Shown: positions 6,255 through 14,004, counted from the stretch's first letter. The stretch: DNA of 24,545 nt from an uncultured Oscillibacter sp. (GCA_910583695.1 CAJTZL010000048.1:1-24545); one strand, 5' to 3'. Notes: generated by a model not told the origin, from the letters alone. Translations and numbers: made by a program.

Positions 6255-6851
6255 TTACAGCCCCAGGTCCTCGTCCACCAGCAGAACCTCCGCCTCCATG
6301 CCCATCATGGGTCCCCAGAGCGTCACCAGCCCCCGGCAGATGCGCTCCGGGCTCTTACAGTCGTAGCAGCGGTCGCAGGACACGGCGCAGGGGGTCTTCC
6401 TCCCCAGCTGTCTCGCCCGCTGGGGGGCGGCCACATTCCGGGCCCGCCGAACCGCCTCGTCATAGGTGGGGGCCAGCTTGTTCCGCCCCACGACATAATA
6501 GACCTTCCGATGGCCGAACAGCGTGGCGGCCACCCGGTTCCCCGTCCCGTCGATGTTCACCAGCTCCCCCGTCTCCGCCAGGGCGTTGACGGAGGTGAGG
6601 TACAAATCCGTGGTCAGGGCCTCCCGCCGGGCGGCGGCCTTGTCCTCCCATTTCCAGTGCCAGACCGTTTCGTTATGGCTCCTCAGCCGCTCATAGAGCC
6701 CCAGGGTCTCCAGCGTGGCGGAGCCGCCGAAGCCCACGGAGGCTCCGTCGACGGCGGCATCCAGGTAGTCCGCCGCCTCCTTCCCGGTGGAGAACACCCG
6801 GACGGCGTAGCCCCGGGCCTCCAGGTTCTGTTTTACCGTGTCGAATTTCAT
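6255..6851 (-). CDS. LUD-domain protein (LutC-related)
   Basis: The 198-residue protein matches the LUD (lactate utilisation, former DUF162) family. It shows the glycine-rich stretch VGFGGSATLETLGL (about residues 39-52), the central segment TSVNALAETGELVNIDGTGN and the following YYVVGRNKL. A cysteine cluster CAVSCDRCYDC near residue 160 could bind metal or an iron-sulfur cluster; this is inferred. Members act in or near L-lactate oxidation, but stand-alone members like this one are mostly uncharacterised, and no LutA/LutB partner is present. The start follows AAGGAGG. It is 42 bases downstream of the YitT gene, on the same strand. Confidence 0.88.
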   Translation of the reverse strand: MKFDTVKQNLEARGYAVRVFSTGKEAADYLDAAVDGASVGFGGSATLETLGLYERLRSHNETVWHWKWEDKAAARREALTTDLYLTSVNALAETGELVNIDGTGNRVAATLFGHRKVYYVVGRNKLAPTYDEAVRRARNVAAPQRARQLGRKTPCAVSCDRCYDCKSPERICRGLVTLWGPMMGMEAEVLLVDEDLGL

Positions 6852-6893
6852 TTGAACAGCCTCCTTATGACTATAACAGGACGGATGATTTGC

Positions 6894-7751
6894 TTACGGC
6901 TCCTCCTGCCGGTAGGGGGAAAAGCCGTTCCCCAGCACGTCCCTGGCATCGCAGACGATCAGAAACGCCTCCGGGTCCAGCTGGTAGACCCGGCGTTTCA
7001 GGTCCACGATTTCCTTCTGCTTGAACGCGATCATCAAAACCTGCTTCTCCGCTCCCGTATAGGCCCCCTGGCCCCGGAGGAGCGTCACGCCCCGGCCCTG
7101 GTCCCGGAGCAGCGTGCCGGAGAGCTCCTCCCAGCGGTCCGAGATGATATAGGCCACCCGGGAATCCACCACGCCGTACAGCACGGCGTCCATGGCCCGG
7201 GAGCAGGCGTAGAGCTTGATAAAGCCGTACAGCATGGCGCTGAGCTCTCCGAAGGTCAGGGCCACCAGCAGCATGACGGCGGTATCCGGACCCGCCACCA
7301 GTTTCCCGATGGGCAGCCAGGGCCATTTCAGCTTCAGGAGCTTGGCCACGATGTCCGTGCCCCCGGTGGTGGCCCCCTGGGCGAACACCAGCCCCAGGCC
7401 CACCCCCATGACCCCGCCGCCGAAGATGGCCGCCAGGATGGGATCCATGGGCCGGAAGTCAAAGAGCAGGTTCAGCCCGTCGATGGCGGCGCTGCTGACC
7501 ACCATGGCGTAGAGGCTGCTGATGAGCAGGTGTCCCCCGATTTTCTTCCAGCCGATGAGGAACAGCGGCACATTCATCAGGGCGGACGCCGCCCCTACGG
7601 TGAGGGCGGGAAACCAGTGGTGAAGAATCTGGGCAAGGCCCGTGACGCCGCCCATGGCAAAGTGGTTGGGCGCCACGAACCAGTCGAAGGACAGTGCGTA
7701 GATCACGGAGCCCAGGGTGATGAGGGCATAGCTTTTCAGATGCTGCTTCAC
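6894..7751 (-). CDS. YitT-family membrane protein with DUF2179 domain
   Basis: This protein of 285 residues has several hydrophobic helices in the first 190 residues. It carries family landmarks such as NHFAMGGVTGLAQILHHWF near the N-terminus and the conserved GGTDIVAKLLK near residue 130. The soluble C-terminal part (about 220-275), with RGVTLLRGQGAYTGAEKQVL, is the DUF2179 domain. The family is found in Bacillota membranes, and its transported substrate or role is not established. The start is GTG, placed 5 bases after GGAGG. Only 27 bases separate it from the upstream topoisomerase A gene, and the LUD gene follows, so the three are probably co-transcribed. Confidence 0.9.
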   Translation of the reverse strand: MKQHLKSYALITLGSVIYALSFDWFVAPNHFAMGGVTGLAQILHHWFPALTVGAASALMNVPLFLIGWKKIGGHLLISSLYAMVVSSAAIDGLNLLFDFRPMDPILAAIFGGGVMGVGLGLVFAQGATTGGTDIVAKLLKLKWPWLPIGKLVAGPDTAVMLLVALTFGELSAMLYGFIKLYACSRAMDAVLYGVVDSRVAYIISDRWEELSGTLLRDQGRGVTLLRGQGAYTGAEKQVLMIAFKQKEIVDLKRRVYQLDPEAFLIVCDARDVLGNGFSPYRQEEP

Positions 7752-7778
7752 AGCCGCCTCCTTGTCGTCGTATTTCTA

Positions 7779-10031
7779 TCAGGTCTCCTCGTCCAGCAGG
7801 CCCAGCTGGACCTCCCCGGTGTCCTCCGGCCGCAGCAGGGCTCCGGCGGCGGGCACCGCCCGGACCCGGTAGCGGCTCTTGTTGGCGATGGCCGTCTCCT
7901 CCAGAGGGCGGACGGACTCCAGGCGGTACTTGGGCTTCAGGGTCATCACCGCCACGCCCTGGGTGGAGCGGGTGGTCTTGGGGGCCAGCAGGGCCGTGTG
8001 GAAAATCAGGCACCGGGGCTCCGTGGAGCACACCGCCAGCTCCAGGTCCGCGTCCAGGCGGAGGATGGCTTTCAGCGGGACCTTGTCGGAGTAGGCCCCG
8101 GTGAGCTTGCGGCGGTTGGAGGAGGTCTGGTAGGCCTTGATCTCCACCCGGGCCGCCTTGCCGTTTTCAAAGAAGAAGAGGAGGCCCCCGGAGTAGTCCC
8201 CGGGGAGGACCATGAACACCACGCTCTCCCCGGCGTCCATCCCCAGCTTGGCGGGGAGGTAGTCCCCCAGGACGCTGGCCTTGGAGTCGTCAAACTCGCT
8301 GAGGCGGGTCTTGTAGACCTGGCACTTGTCGGTGAAGAACATGACCTCCGCCCGGCTGGTGGTCTCGAAGCTCTGCCGGAGGCCGTCTCCCTCCTTGTAT
8401 TTCTGGGCGCCGCTCATCCGGAGGCTCTGGGGTGTGATCTTCTTGAAGTACCCCTCCCGGGAGAGGAAGACGTGGACCGGGTACTCCTCCGGGCCCTCGT
8501 CCTCCTCCACGTCCGGGAGCTCGTGGGCGTAGAGGATGGCGGTGCGGCGGGGCTCGCCGTACTTCTTCGCCGCCTCCTTCAACTCCTCCAGAATGAGCTT
8601 TTTCACCCGCCGGGGGTCCTGGAGGATGTCCTCCAGGTCGTCAATCTCATCCTGGAGGGCCTCGGTCTCCTTCACCCGCTTCAGGATGTACTCCTTGTTG
8701 ATGTTGCGGAGCTTGATTTCCGCCACGTACTCCGCCTGGATCCGGTCGATGCCGAAGCCGATCATCAAATTCGGGATGACCTCGGCTTCCTCCTCCGTCT
8801 CCCGGATGATTTGGATGGCCTTGTCGATGTCCAGCAGGATGCGCTTGAGGCCCTTGAGGAGGTGGAGCTTTTCCTTCCGCTTCCCCAGGACGAAGAAGAC
8901 CCGCCGCCGGACGGACTCCGTCCTCCAGGCGGTCCACTCCTCCAGAATCCGCCGGACCCCCAGCACCTGGGGCATCCCGCCGATGAGGACGTTGAAGTTG
9001 CAGGAAAAGGCGTCCTCCAGGGGGGTCTGCTTGAAGAGGCGGGCCATGAGCTTGTCCGGGTCCGCCCCCCGCTTGAGGTCGATGGTGAGCTTGAGGCCGG
9101 AGAGGTCCGTCTCGTCCCGCATGTCGGCGATCTCCTTGGCCTTGCCCGCCTTGATGAGCTCCGCCACCTTGTCCAGAATCGCCTCGGTGGAGGTGGAATA
9201 GGGAATCTCCGTGATCTCAATGAGGTTTTCCTCTTTCACATAGCGCCATTTCGCCCGGACCTTCACGCCGCCCCGGCCGGTCTCGTAGATGTCCCGCAGG
9301 GCGTCCCGATCGCAGATCAGCTCCCCGCCGGTGGGGAAATCCGGGGCCGGCAGGGTCTCCAGCAAATCGCAGTCCGGGTTTTTGAGATAGGCCGCCGCCG
9401 TGTCGCAGACCTCTTTTAAATTGAAGCCGCAGAACTGGGAGGCCATACCCACGGCGATGCCCATGTTGGCGGAGACCAGGATGTTGGGAAAGGAGGTGGG
9501 CAGGAGGGCGGGCTCCTTCATGGTGTTGTCGTAGTTGTCCACGAAGTCCACCGTGTCCGAGTCGATGTCCCGGAACAGCTCCTGGCAGATGGGGGTCAGC
9601 TTGGCCTCGGTGTACCGGGGAGCGGCGCAGGACATATCCCGGGAGTAGTGTTTGCCGAAGTTGCCCTTGGAGTCCACGAAGGGGGTCAGCAGGGCTCCGT
9701 AGCCCCGGGAGAGGCGCACCATGGTGTCGTAGATGGCGGCGTCGCCGTGGGGATTCAGGCGCATGGTCTGGCCCACGATGTTGGCGGACTTGGTCCGCGC
9801 CCCCGCGAGGAGGCCCATTTTGTACATGGTGTAGAGGAGCTTGCGGTGGGAGGGCTTGAAGCCGTCGATCTCCGGGATGGCCCGGGAGACGATGACGCTC
9901 ATGGCGTAGGGCATGTAGTTGGTCTCCAGGGTGTCGGTGATGGGCTGCTCCACCACCGCGGCGTGGAGACCGAGAACGTTGGGGTTGCCGGACTTGGGCT
10001 TTCCGGCGTCGGGTGTTTTCTTCTTTGGCAT
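7779..10031 (-). CDS. parC: Type IIA topoisomerase A subunit, ParC-like
   Basis: This is the DNA breakage-reunion subunit of a type IIA topoisomerase, acting with the ParE-like subunit encoded upstream. The catalytic pair Arg139-Tyr140 sits in AAPRYTEAKL. The winged-helix region includes NPHGDAAIYDT (94-104). The N-terminal domain contains the family motif YAMSVIVSRAIPEIDGFKP. The C-terminal region (about 490-720) forms the DNA-wrapping repeats, but I do not find a canonical GyrA box, which favours topoisomerase IV or a clostridial paralogue over gyrase. At the position equivalent to E. coli GyrA Ser83 this protein has Ala98, while Asp102 matches Asp87. The 750-residue length fits ParC. It lies 16 bases after a small XRE gene, which separates it from its B subunit. 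Some pipelines would call it gyrA-like. Confidence 0.93.
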   Translation of the reverse strand: MPKKKTPDAGKPKSGNPNVLGLHAAVVEQPITDTLETNYMPYAMSVIVSRAIPEIDGFKPSHRKLLYTMYKMGLLAGARTKSANIVGQTMRLNPHGDAAIYDTMVRLSRGYGALLTPFVDSKGNFGKHYSRDMSCAAPRYTEAKLTPICQELFRDIDSDTVDFVDNYDNTMKEPALLPTSFPNILVSANMGIAVGMASQFCGFNLKEVCDTAAAYLKNPDCDLLETLPAPDFPTGGELICDRDALRDIYETGRGGVKVRAKWRYVKEENLIEITEIPYSTSTEAILDKVAELIKAGKAKEIADMRDETDLSGLKLTIDLKRGADPDKLMARLFKQTPLEDAFSCNFNVLIGGMPQVLGVRRILEEWTAWRTESVRRRVFFVLGKRKEKLHLLKGLKRILLDIDKAIQIIRETEEEAEVIPNLMIGFGIDRIQAEYVAEIKLRNINKEYILKRVKETEALQDEIDDLEDILQDPRRVKKLILEELKEAAKKYGEPRRTAILYAHELPDVEEDEGPEEYPVHVFLSREGYFKKITPQSLRMSGAQKYKEGDGLRQSFETTSRAEVMFFTDKCQVYKTRLSEFDDSKASVLGDYLPAKLGMDAGESVVFMVLPGDYSGGLLFFFENGKAARVEIKAYQTSSNRRKLTGAYSDKVPLKAILRLDADLELAVCSTEPRCLIFHTALLAPKTTRSTQGVAVMTLKPKYRLESVRPLEETAIANKSRYRVRAVPAAGALLRPEDTGEVQLGLLDEET

Positions 10032-10047
10032 GATTCTGCCCCTTTAA

Positions 10048-10269
10048 TTATTGATTCATTTTGGGATTGTCGGTCCGGCCAAGGAGGTAATCCACAGAGC
10101 AATCCAGATAATCGGCAATAGATACCAAGATATCCGAGGATATCTTAGAGGAAGGATATGCCTTCCATTTGCCCGGCAGGCTTTTTGAAATACCGATTTC
10201 TTTTGACAATCTATATCCAGTAATATTCCGTTCTTCTAAAATTTTCATGATTCTTTCTGTATGTTCCAT
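10048..10269 (-). CDS. XRE-family helix-turn-helix regulator, 73 aa
   Basis: A single Cro/C1-type DNA-binding domain is visible: TGYRLSKEIGISKSLPGKWK (about 17-36), then the typical end SIADYLDCSVDYLLGRTD. The ATG start follows GGAGG with an 8-base spacer. The gene is visibly richer in A and T than the topoisomerase genes on either side, which suggests later acquisition. It ends 16 bases before the ParC-like gene, so its transcript may run into that gene. Divergent from it is a ribbon-helix-helix gene, and a palindrome lies between the two. Target and role are not known; autoregulation is an inference. Confidence 0.88.
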   Translation of the reverse strand: MEHTERIMKILEERNITGYRLSKEIGISKSLPGKWKAYPSSKISSDILVSIADYLDCSVDYLLGRTDNPKMNQ

Positions 10270-10304
10270 GGCGACAACCTCCAGAACATTCCTGCCACAT
10301 CAAA

Positions 10305-10326
10305 ATATGCGAAAATTTTCGTGTAT
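10305..10326. promoter_or_regulatory. Palindromic operator-like site between divergent regulators
   Basis: A perfect 12-bp palindrome CGAAAATTTTCG (10310-10321) is extended by matching ATA/TAT ends. It overlaps a -10-like TATACT at 10324-10329 for the plus-strand gene. Its half-site ATATGCGA resembles those at 4124-4167. It likely binds the XRE product encoded at 10048-10269 (inference from position). Confidence 0.55.
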
Positions 10327-10373
10327 ACTGAACGCATCTTTAAACGACGTTTTTATAAGGAGTGCTGAGTGGC

Positions 10374-10544
10374 ATGGCTGACAGTAAGCATAAAAGCAAG
10401 CGCGTCTGCGTGACAATGACCGAGCAGGACCATGAACATTTGACCCGGCTGGCACATGAAACCCTGCGCACCCGGTCTGGTTATATGCGGTGGCTTTTGC
10501 ATCAGGATTTCATGGAGAGAGGTATTCACAATAAAAAGATATGA
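10374..10544 (+). CDS. Ribbon-helix-helix (Arc/CopG-like) protein, 56 aa
   Basis: The short protein shows a lysine-rich start. A beta-strand-like segment follows, KRVCVTMTEQDHEHLTRLA, then a second helix with TRSGYMRWLLHQDF. That order (strand, helix, turn containing S-x-Y, helix) is typical of ribbon-helix-helix regulators, which work as dimers on DNA. The ATG at 10374 follows AAGGAG at a slightly long distance of 11 bases. A GTG at 10362 overlaps the ribosome site and is less likely. The gene diverges from the XRE gene at 10269 and lies between the two topoisomerase genes. It could be an antitoxin-like or plasmid-type regulator, but no toxin partner is visible. Confidence 0.7.
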   Translation: MADSKHKSKRVCVTMTEQDHEHLTRLAHETLRTRSGYMRWLLHQDFMERGIHNKKI

Positions 10545-10551
10545 GAGGGGT

Positions 10552-10603
10552 CCAGGGGAACCTGGGTTCCCCTGGCGGGAGTCCAGAGGGCGGGGCCCTC
10601 TGG
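10552..10603. terminator. Double-hairpin element between convergent genes
   Basis: Two strong stems lie back to back. The first has arms CCAGGGGAAC (10552-10561) and GTTCCCCTGG (10566-10575). The second has arms 10583-10591 and 10595-10603. The region separates the plus-strand ribbon-helix-helix gene from the 3' end of the minus-strand ParE-like gene. There is no long T tract. It may be a dispersed GC-rich repeat that serves as a terminator. Confidence 0.55.
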
Positions 10604-10619
10604 CGGCTCTAGGCCGCAC

Positions 10620-12611
10620 CTAGGAAATGTCTGCCATCTCTAAATATTTGTACCCATTCTCCGCAATATGGTCCTTCCGCCCCTGGAGGTTGTCCCCCAG
10701 GAGGAGGTCAAAGACCTGGGCCGTCCGCTCCACGTCCTCCGGCATCACCCGGATGAGCCGCCGGGTCTCCGGGTTCATCGTCGTCAGCCACATCATGTCC
10801 GGGTCGTTCTCGCCCAGGCCCTTGGAGCGGTCAATCTTGTATTTCTTCCCCTCCAGGTCCTTGACGATGTCGTTTTTCTCCTTGTCGGAGTAGGCAAACC
10901 AGGTCTTCTCCCCGCAGTTGATCTCAAAGAGGGGGGTCTCCGCGATATACACATACCCCTCCCGAATCAGCGTGGGCGTCAGCCGGTAGAGCATGGTCAG
11001 CACCAGGGTCCGAATCTGGAAGCCGTCCACGTCGCCGTCGGTGCAGATGACCACCTTGCTCCAGCGGAGATTGGAGAGGTTAAAGGAGGACACGTCCTTG
11101 GCGTGCCGGTTGGTCACTTCCACGCCGCAGCCCAGGACCTTGATGAGGTCCGTGATGATCTCGCTTTTGAAAATCCGGGCGTAGTCCGCCTTCAGGCAGT
11201 TCAGAATCTTCCCCCGGATGGGCATGATGCCCTGGTACTCCGAGTCCCGGGCCAGCTTCACGCTGCCAAGGGCGCTGTCGCCCTCCACGATATAGATCTC
11301 CCGGCGGTCCACGTCCTTCGTCCGGCAGTCCACGAACTTCTGCACCCGGTTGGCGATGTCCACGCTGCCGGAGAGCTTTTTCTTGATGCTCAGCCGGGCC
11401 TCCTCCGCCTTCTCCCGGCTCCGCTTGTTCAGCAGCACCTGCTCCGCGATCTTCTCCGCGTCGAAGTGGTTCTCGATCAGGTAAATCTCCAGGTTGGACC
11501 GGAGAAACTCCGTCATGGCCTCTTGGACAAACTTGTTGGTAATGGCCTTTTTCGTCTGGTTTTCATAGCTGGTCTGGGTGGAGAAGTTGCTGGTGACTAA
11601 GATCAGGCAGTCCTCCACGTCCGCCCAGGTGACTTTGCTCTCGTTCTTCTGGTACTTCCCCTGCTCCCGGAGGTACTTGTCGATGGCGGAGACAAAGGCG
11701 GAACGGCTGGCCTTCTCCGGGCTCCCCCCGTGCTCCAGCCAGCTGGAATTGTGGTAGTGCTCCACCACGTTCACCCGGTTGGAAAAGCAGAAGGCCGCCG
11801 ACAGCTTCACCTTGTACTCCGGCTTGTCCTCCCGGTCCCGGCCCCTCTTCTCCGCCTGGAAGAAGGCCGGGGAGGTCAGGCCGGTCTCCCCCGCCAGCTC
11901 CGCCACGTAGTCCGCCACGCCGTTTTCATAGACGAACTCCGTCTCCTCAAAGGTCCCGGGCTCCGTCTCGTTGCGGAAGTGGAACGTGATTCCGGCATTC
12001 ACCACCGCCTGGCGCTTCATCACGCCGGCGAAGTACTCCGCCGGGATGCGGATATCGGTGAACACGTCCAGGTCGGGAAGCCAACGGGTCCTTGTGCCGG
12101 TCTTTTTGGCCTGGGACTTGGGCAGGGGCGTTTTTTGGAGCTCCCCCGCGATCTCTCCCCGCTCGAAGCGGAGGCGGTACTCGAAGCCGTCCCGCCAGAC
12201 GGTGACATCCATATAGCGGGAGGCATACTGGGTGGCGCAGGAGCCCAGGCCGTTCAGTCCCAGGGAGAACTCGTAGTTGTCCCCGGAGGCATTGTCGTAC
12301 TTGCCCCCGGCGTACAGCTCGCAGAAGACCAGCTCCCAGTTGAAGCGCTGCTCCTTCTCGTTCCAGTCCACCGGGCAGCCCCGGCCCGCGTCCTCCACCT
12401 CCACGCTGTGGTCCAGGAAGCGGGTGACGGTGATGGACTTCCCGTGGCCCTCCCGAGCCTCGTCGATGGAGTTGGAGAGGATCTCAAATACCGCATGCTC
12501 GCAGCCGTCCAGGCCGTCGGAGCCGAAAATGACGCCGGGCCGCTTCCGGACCCGGTCCGCGCCCTTGAGGGCGGAAATGCTGTCGTTGCCGTAATCCTGT
12601 TTCTTCGCCAT
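10620..12611 (-). CDS. parE: Type IIA topoisomerase B subunit, ParE-like
   Basis: This is the ATPase and Toprim subunit partnering the ParC-like protein. The GHKL ATPase region has the catalytic Glu and Asn in EILSNSIDEA and the glycine-rich segments DAGRG and GLNGLGS. The Toprim domain has EGDSALGS from Glu443 and TDGDVDG with Asp525, Asp527 and Asp529. The C-terminal motif is RSKGLGENDPDMMW. Several signature positions differ from typical GyrB/ParE (EGDSAGGS, TDADVDG, GLHGVG). The protein of 663 residues is of ParE length. The start at 12611 is chosen over 12668 because GGAGG lies 5 bases before it. The promoter is at 12719-12747. The A subunit is encoded downstream, but separated by a two-gene cassette. 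Confidence 0.92.
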   Translation of the reverse strand: MAKKQDYGNDSISALKGADRVRKRPGVIFGSDGLDGCEHAVFEILSNSIDEAREGHGKSITVTRFLDHSVEVEDAGRGCPVDWNEKEQRFNWELVFCELYAGGKYDNASGDNYEFSLGLNGLGSCATQYASRYMDVTVWRDGFEYRLRFERGEIAGELQKTPLPKSQAKKTGTRTRWLPDLDVFTDIRIPAEYFAGVMKRQAVVNAGITFHFRNETEPGTFEETEFVYENGVADYVAELAGETGLTSPAFFQAEKRGRDREDKPEYKVKLSAAFCFSNRVNVVEHYHNSSWLEHGGSPEKASRSAFVSAIDKYLREQGKYQKNESKVTWADVEDCLILVTSNFSTQTSYENQTKKAITNKFVQEAMTEFLRSNLEIYLIENHFDAEKIAEQVLLNKRSREKAEEARLSIKKKLSGSVDIANRVQKFVDCRTKDVDRREIYIVEGDSALGSVKLARDSEYQGIMPIRGKILNCLKADYARIFKSEIITDLIKVLGCGVEVTNRHAKDVSSFNLSNLRWSKVVICTDGDVDGFQIRTLVLTMLYRLTPTLIREGYVYIAETPLFEINCGEKTWFAYSDKEKNDIVKDLEGKKYKIDRSKGLGENDPDMMWLTTMNPETRRLIRVMPEDVERTAQVFDLLLGDNLQGRKDHIAENGYKYLEMADIS

Positions 12612-12624
12612 AGTTCCTCCAAAA

Positions 12625-12641
12625 CCGGCGGTCTCCGCCGG
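12625..12641 (-). promoter_or_regulatory. Hairpin in the parE leader, next to the ribosome site
   Basis: Perfect arms CCGGCGG (12625-12631) and CCGCCGG (12635-12641) with a 3-base loop end four bases before the GGAGG of the ParE-like gene. The hairpin could modulate translation initiation or be an early pause site. On the plus strand it is followed by a T run, but no plus-strand gene precedes it. Confidence 0.4.
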
Positions 12642-12718
12642 GAGCCTCTTTTTTTCGCCTCCGGGCACAGGATATAGGGGAAATATCCCGTAAATACCCA
12701 GGATTTTGAAACGGTTTG

Positions 12719-12747
12719 ATTATATCACAGGAAGTCCCCGGGTTCAA
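12719..12747 (-). promoter_or_regulatory. Promoter of the parE-like gene
   Basis: On the minus strand there is a -35 TTGAAC (12742-12747), a 17-bp spacer and a perfect -10 TATAAT (12719-12724). A transcript starting near 12712 would have a leader of about 100 bases. Confidence 0.8.
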
Positions 12748-12886
12748 CCCCCCTCCGGGCGGCCGGGTCCCTTTCCCGCCTTTTCCCGGCTTGGGGCGCC
12801 GTTTTTCGGATAAATGTTGCGCCCGTCCGGATTCCATAATGCCCTCGCCACCTCCGGGACCCCTTCCAGGAGCAGAGTTTTTCACA

Positions 12887-12907
12887 TTATCCACAGAGTT
12901 GTCCACA
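12887..12907 (+). promoter_or_regulatory. Two tandem DnaA-box sequences
   Basis: TTATCCACA (12887-12895) is a perfect consensus DnaA box. TTGTCCACA (12899-12907) differs by one base and lies 12 bases further on in the same direction. The region 12750-13030 holds no gene. No dnaA or dnaN gene is in the window, so this is not shown to be oriC. Confidence 0.5.
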
Positions 12908-12964
12908 CCGTTATGTCAACCGTGGATTGAAGGAAAAAATGCTCCCCCTTCCTCCCGCCCCCTC

Positions 12965-12990
12965 CGACGGAGGGGATTTCTCCTCCGTCG
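12965..12990. repeat. Hairpin in the parE-degV intergenic region
   Basis: Perfect 9-bp arms CGACGGAGG (12965-12973) and CCTCCGTCG (12982-12990) with an 8-base loop. No gene ends here, so it is not an obvious terminator. A second short stem with a T run follows at about 12999-13020. Confidence 0.45.
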
Positions 12991-13031
12991 CCTCCTCTCC
13001 GGGAAATTTTCCGGATTTTTCCCGTTTTCGG

Positions 13032-13060
13032 TTGACAATTCCCGGGGAATCCTGTATCAT
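13032..13060 (+). promoter_or_regulatory. degV promoter with a palindrome in its spacer
   Basis: A perfect -35 TTGACA (13032-13037), a 17-bp spacer and a -10 TATCAT (13055-13060) lead to the DegV gene. The spacer contains the exact palindrome ATTCCC-G-GGGAAT at 13038-13050, an operator-like placement. Confidence 0.85.
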
Positions 13061-13104
13061 AACATCAGACATGATATTAGAAACCATATTATGGGGTGTG
13101 TTGT

Positions 13105-13944
13105 ATGATTTGTAAAATTGTAAGCGACAGCAGCTGCGACCTGCGCATGAGCGAATTTGACGGCGGGGAAATCCTCTTTGAGACGGTGCCCCTGCGGCTC
13201 CAGGTGGGAGAGCGGGAGTTCATCGACAACGATGCGCTGGAGGTCCCCCAGCTTCTGGGGGCCATGGCCCAGGAGAAGGCCGCCGCCTCCACCGCCTGTC
13301 CCTCCCCCGCCGCCTTTGCCAAGGCCTTTGAGGCGGCGGACCGGGCAGTGTGCTTCACCATCTCCGCCAACCTCTCCGGCACCTACGGCGCTGCCATCCT
13401 GGGCCGGGACATGGTGCTGGAGGAGCACCCGGAAAAGGAAATCTGCGTCATCGACTCCAAAGCCACGGCAGGGGCCATGATTCTGCTGGTTCGCCGGGCC
13501 AAGCAGCTTCTGGAGGCCGGGGGGGACTTTGAGGACATCTGCGCCCAGCTGCGGATGTATCAGGCGGCCCTGCGGACCTGCTTCACCCTGGAGAACTTCG
13601 ACAACCTCATTAAAAACGGCCGGATGCGCCCCCTGGTCGGGACCCTGCTCCACTCCCTGGGCATCCACGTCATTGCCGACGCCACCCCCCAGGGGACCAT
13701 CCACGTGGCGGGCAAGGCCCGGGGGGAGGCCAAGACCTATCAGGTCCTGACGGCCCTGATGCGGGACAGCAAGGACTGCACCGGGGCAGAGGTCATCGTC
13801 TGCCACTGCGAAAACCTGCCGGGGGCCATGAAGCTCCGGGAACAGATTTTGAGGGACCTGCCCGTTAAGAGCGTGGAGCTGGTCCCCTGCCGGGGCCTCA
13901 CCAGCTTTTACGCCATGGAAAAGGGACTCATCGTGGGGTATTGA
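13105..13944 (+). CDS. DegV-family fatty-acid-binding protein
   Basis: The family is a two-domain fold that binds a fatty acid; in Gram-positive bacteria such proteins (FakB) present the acyl chain to the kinase FakA. Family features seen are the N-terminal ICKIVSDSSCDL, the serine-containing segment TACPSPAAF (about 66-74), the ISANLSGTYGAA motif (about 89-100) and the later NGRMRPLVG. The protein has 279 residues, the usual size. The ATG at 13105 is preferred over a GTG at 13096 because GGGGTG is correctly spaced before it. It has its own strong promoter and ends before a bidirectional terminator, so it is monocistronic. No fakA gene is in the window. Confidence 0.93.
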   Translation: MICKIVSDSSCDLRMSEFDGGEILFETVPLRLQVGEREFIDNDALEVPQLLGAMAQEKAAASTACPSPAAFAKAFEAADRAVCFTISANLSGTYGAAILGRDMVLEEHPEKEICVIDSKATAGAMILLVRRAKQLLEAGGDFEDICAQLRMYQAALRTCFTLENFDNLIKNGRMRPLVGTLLHSLGIHVIADATPQGTIHVAGKARGEAKTYQVLTALMRDSKDCTGAEVIVCHCENLPGAMKLREQILRDLPVKSVELVPCRGLTSFYAMEKGLIVGY

Positions 13945-13972
13945 GCCGGGCGGAAGGCCCGATGAAACGCGG

Positions 13973-14004
13973 AAAAGGAAGGACAGAACCGTCCTTCCTT
14001 TTTT
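13973..14004. terminator. Bidirectional terminator between degV and the convergent gene
   Basis: Arms AAAAGGAAGGAC (13973-13984) and GTCCTTCCTTTT (13991-14002) enclose a 6-base loop, with T runs readable on both strands. It serves degV on the plus strand and the 14019-14489 gene on the minus strand. Confidence 0.88.

Noticed and set aside
6162..9419. A 1085-codon open frame on the plus strand, antisense to the LUD, YitT and ParC-like genes
   Set aside because: It crosses three recognisable genes and intergenic gaps, and its sequence shows no family signature.
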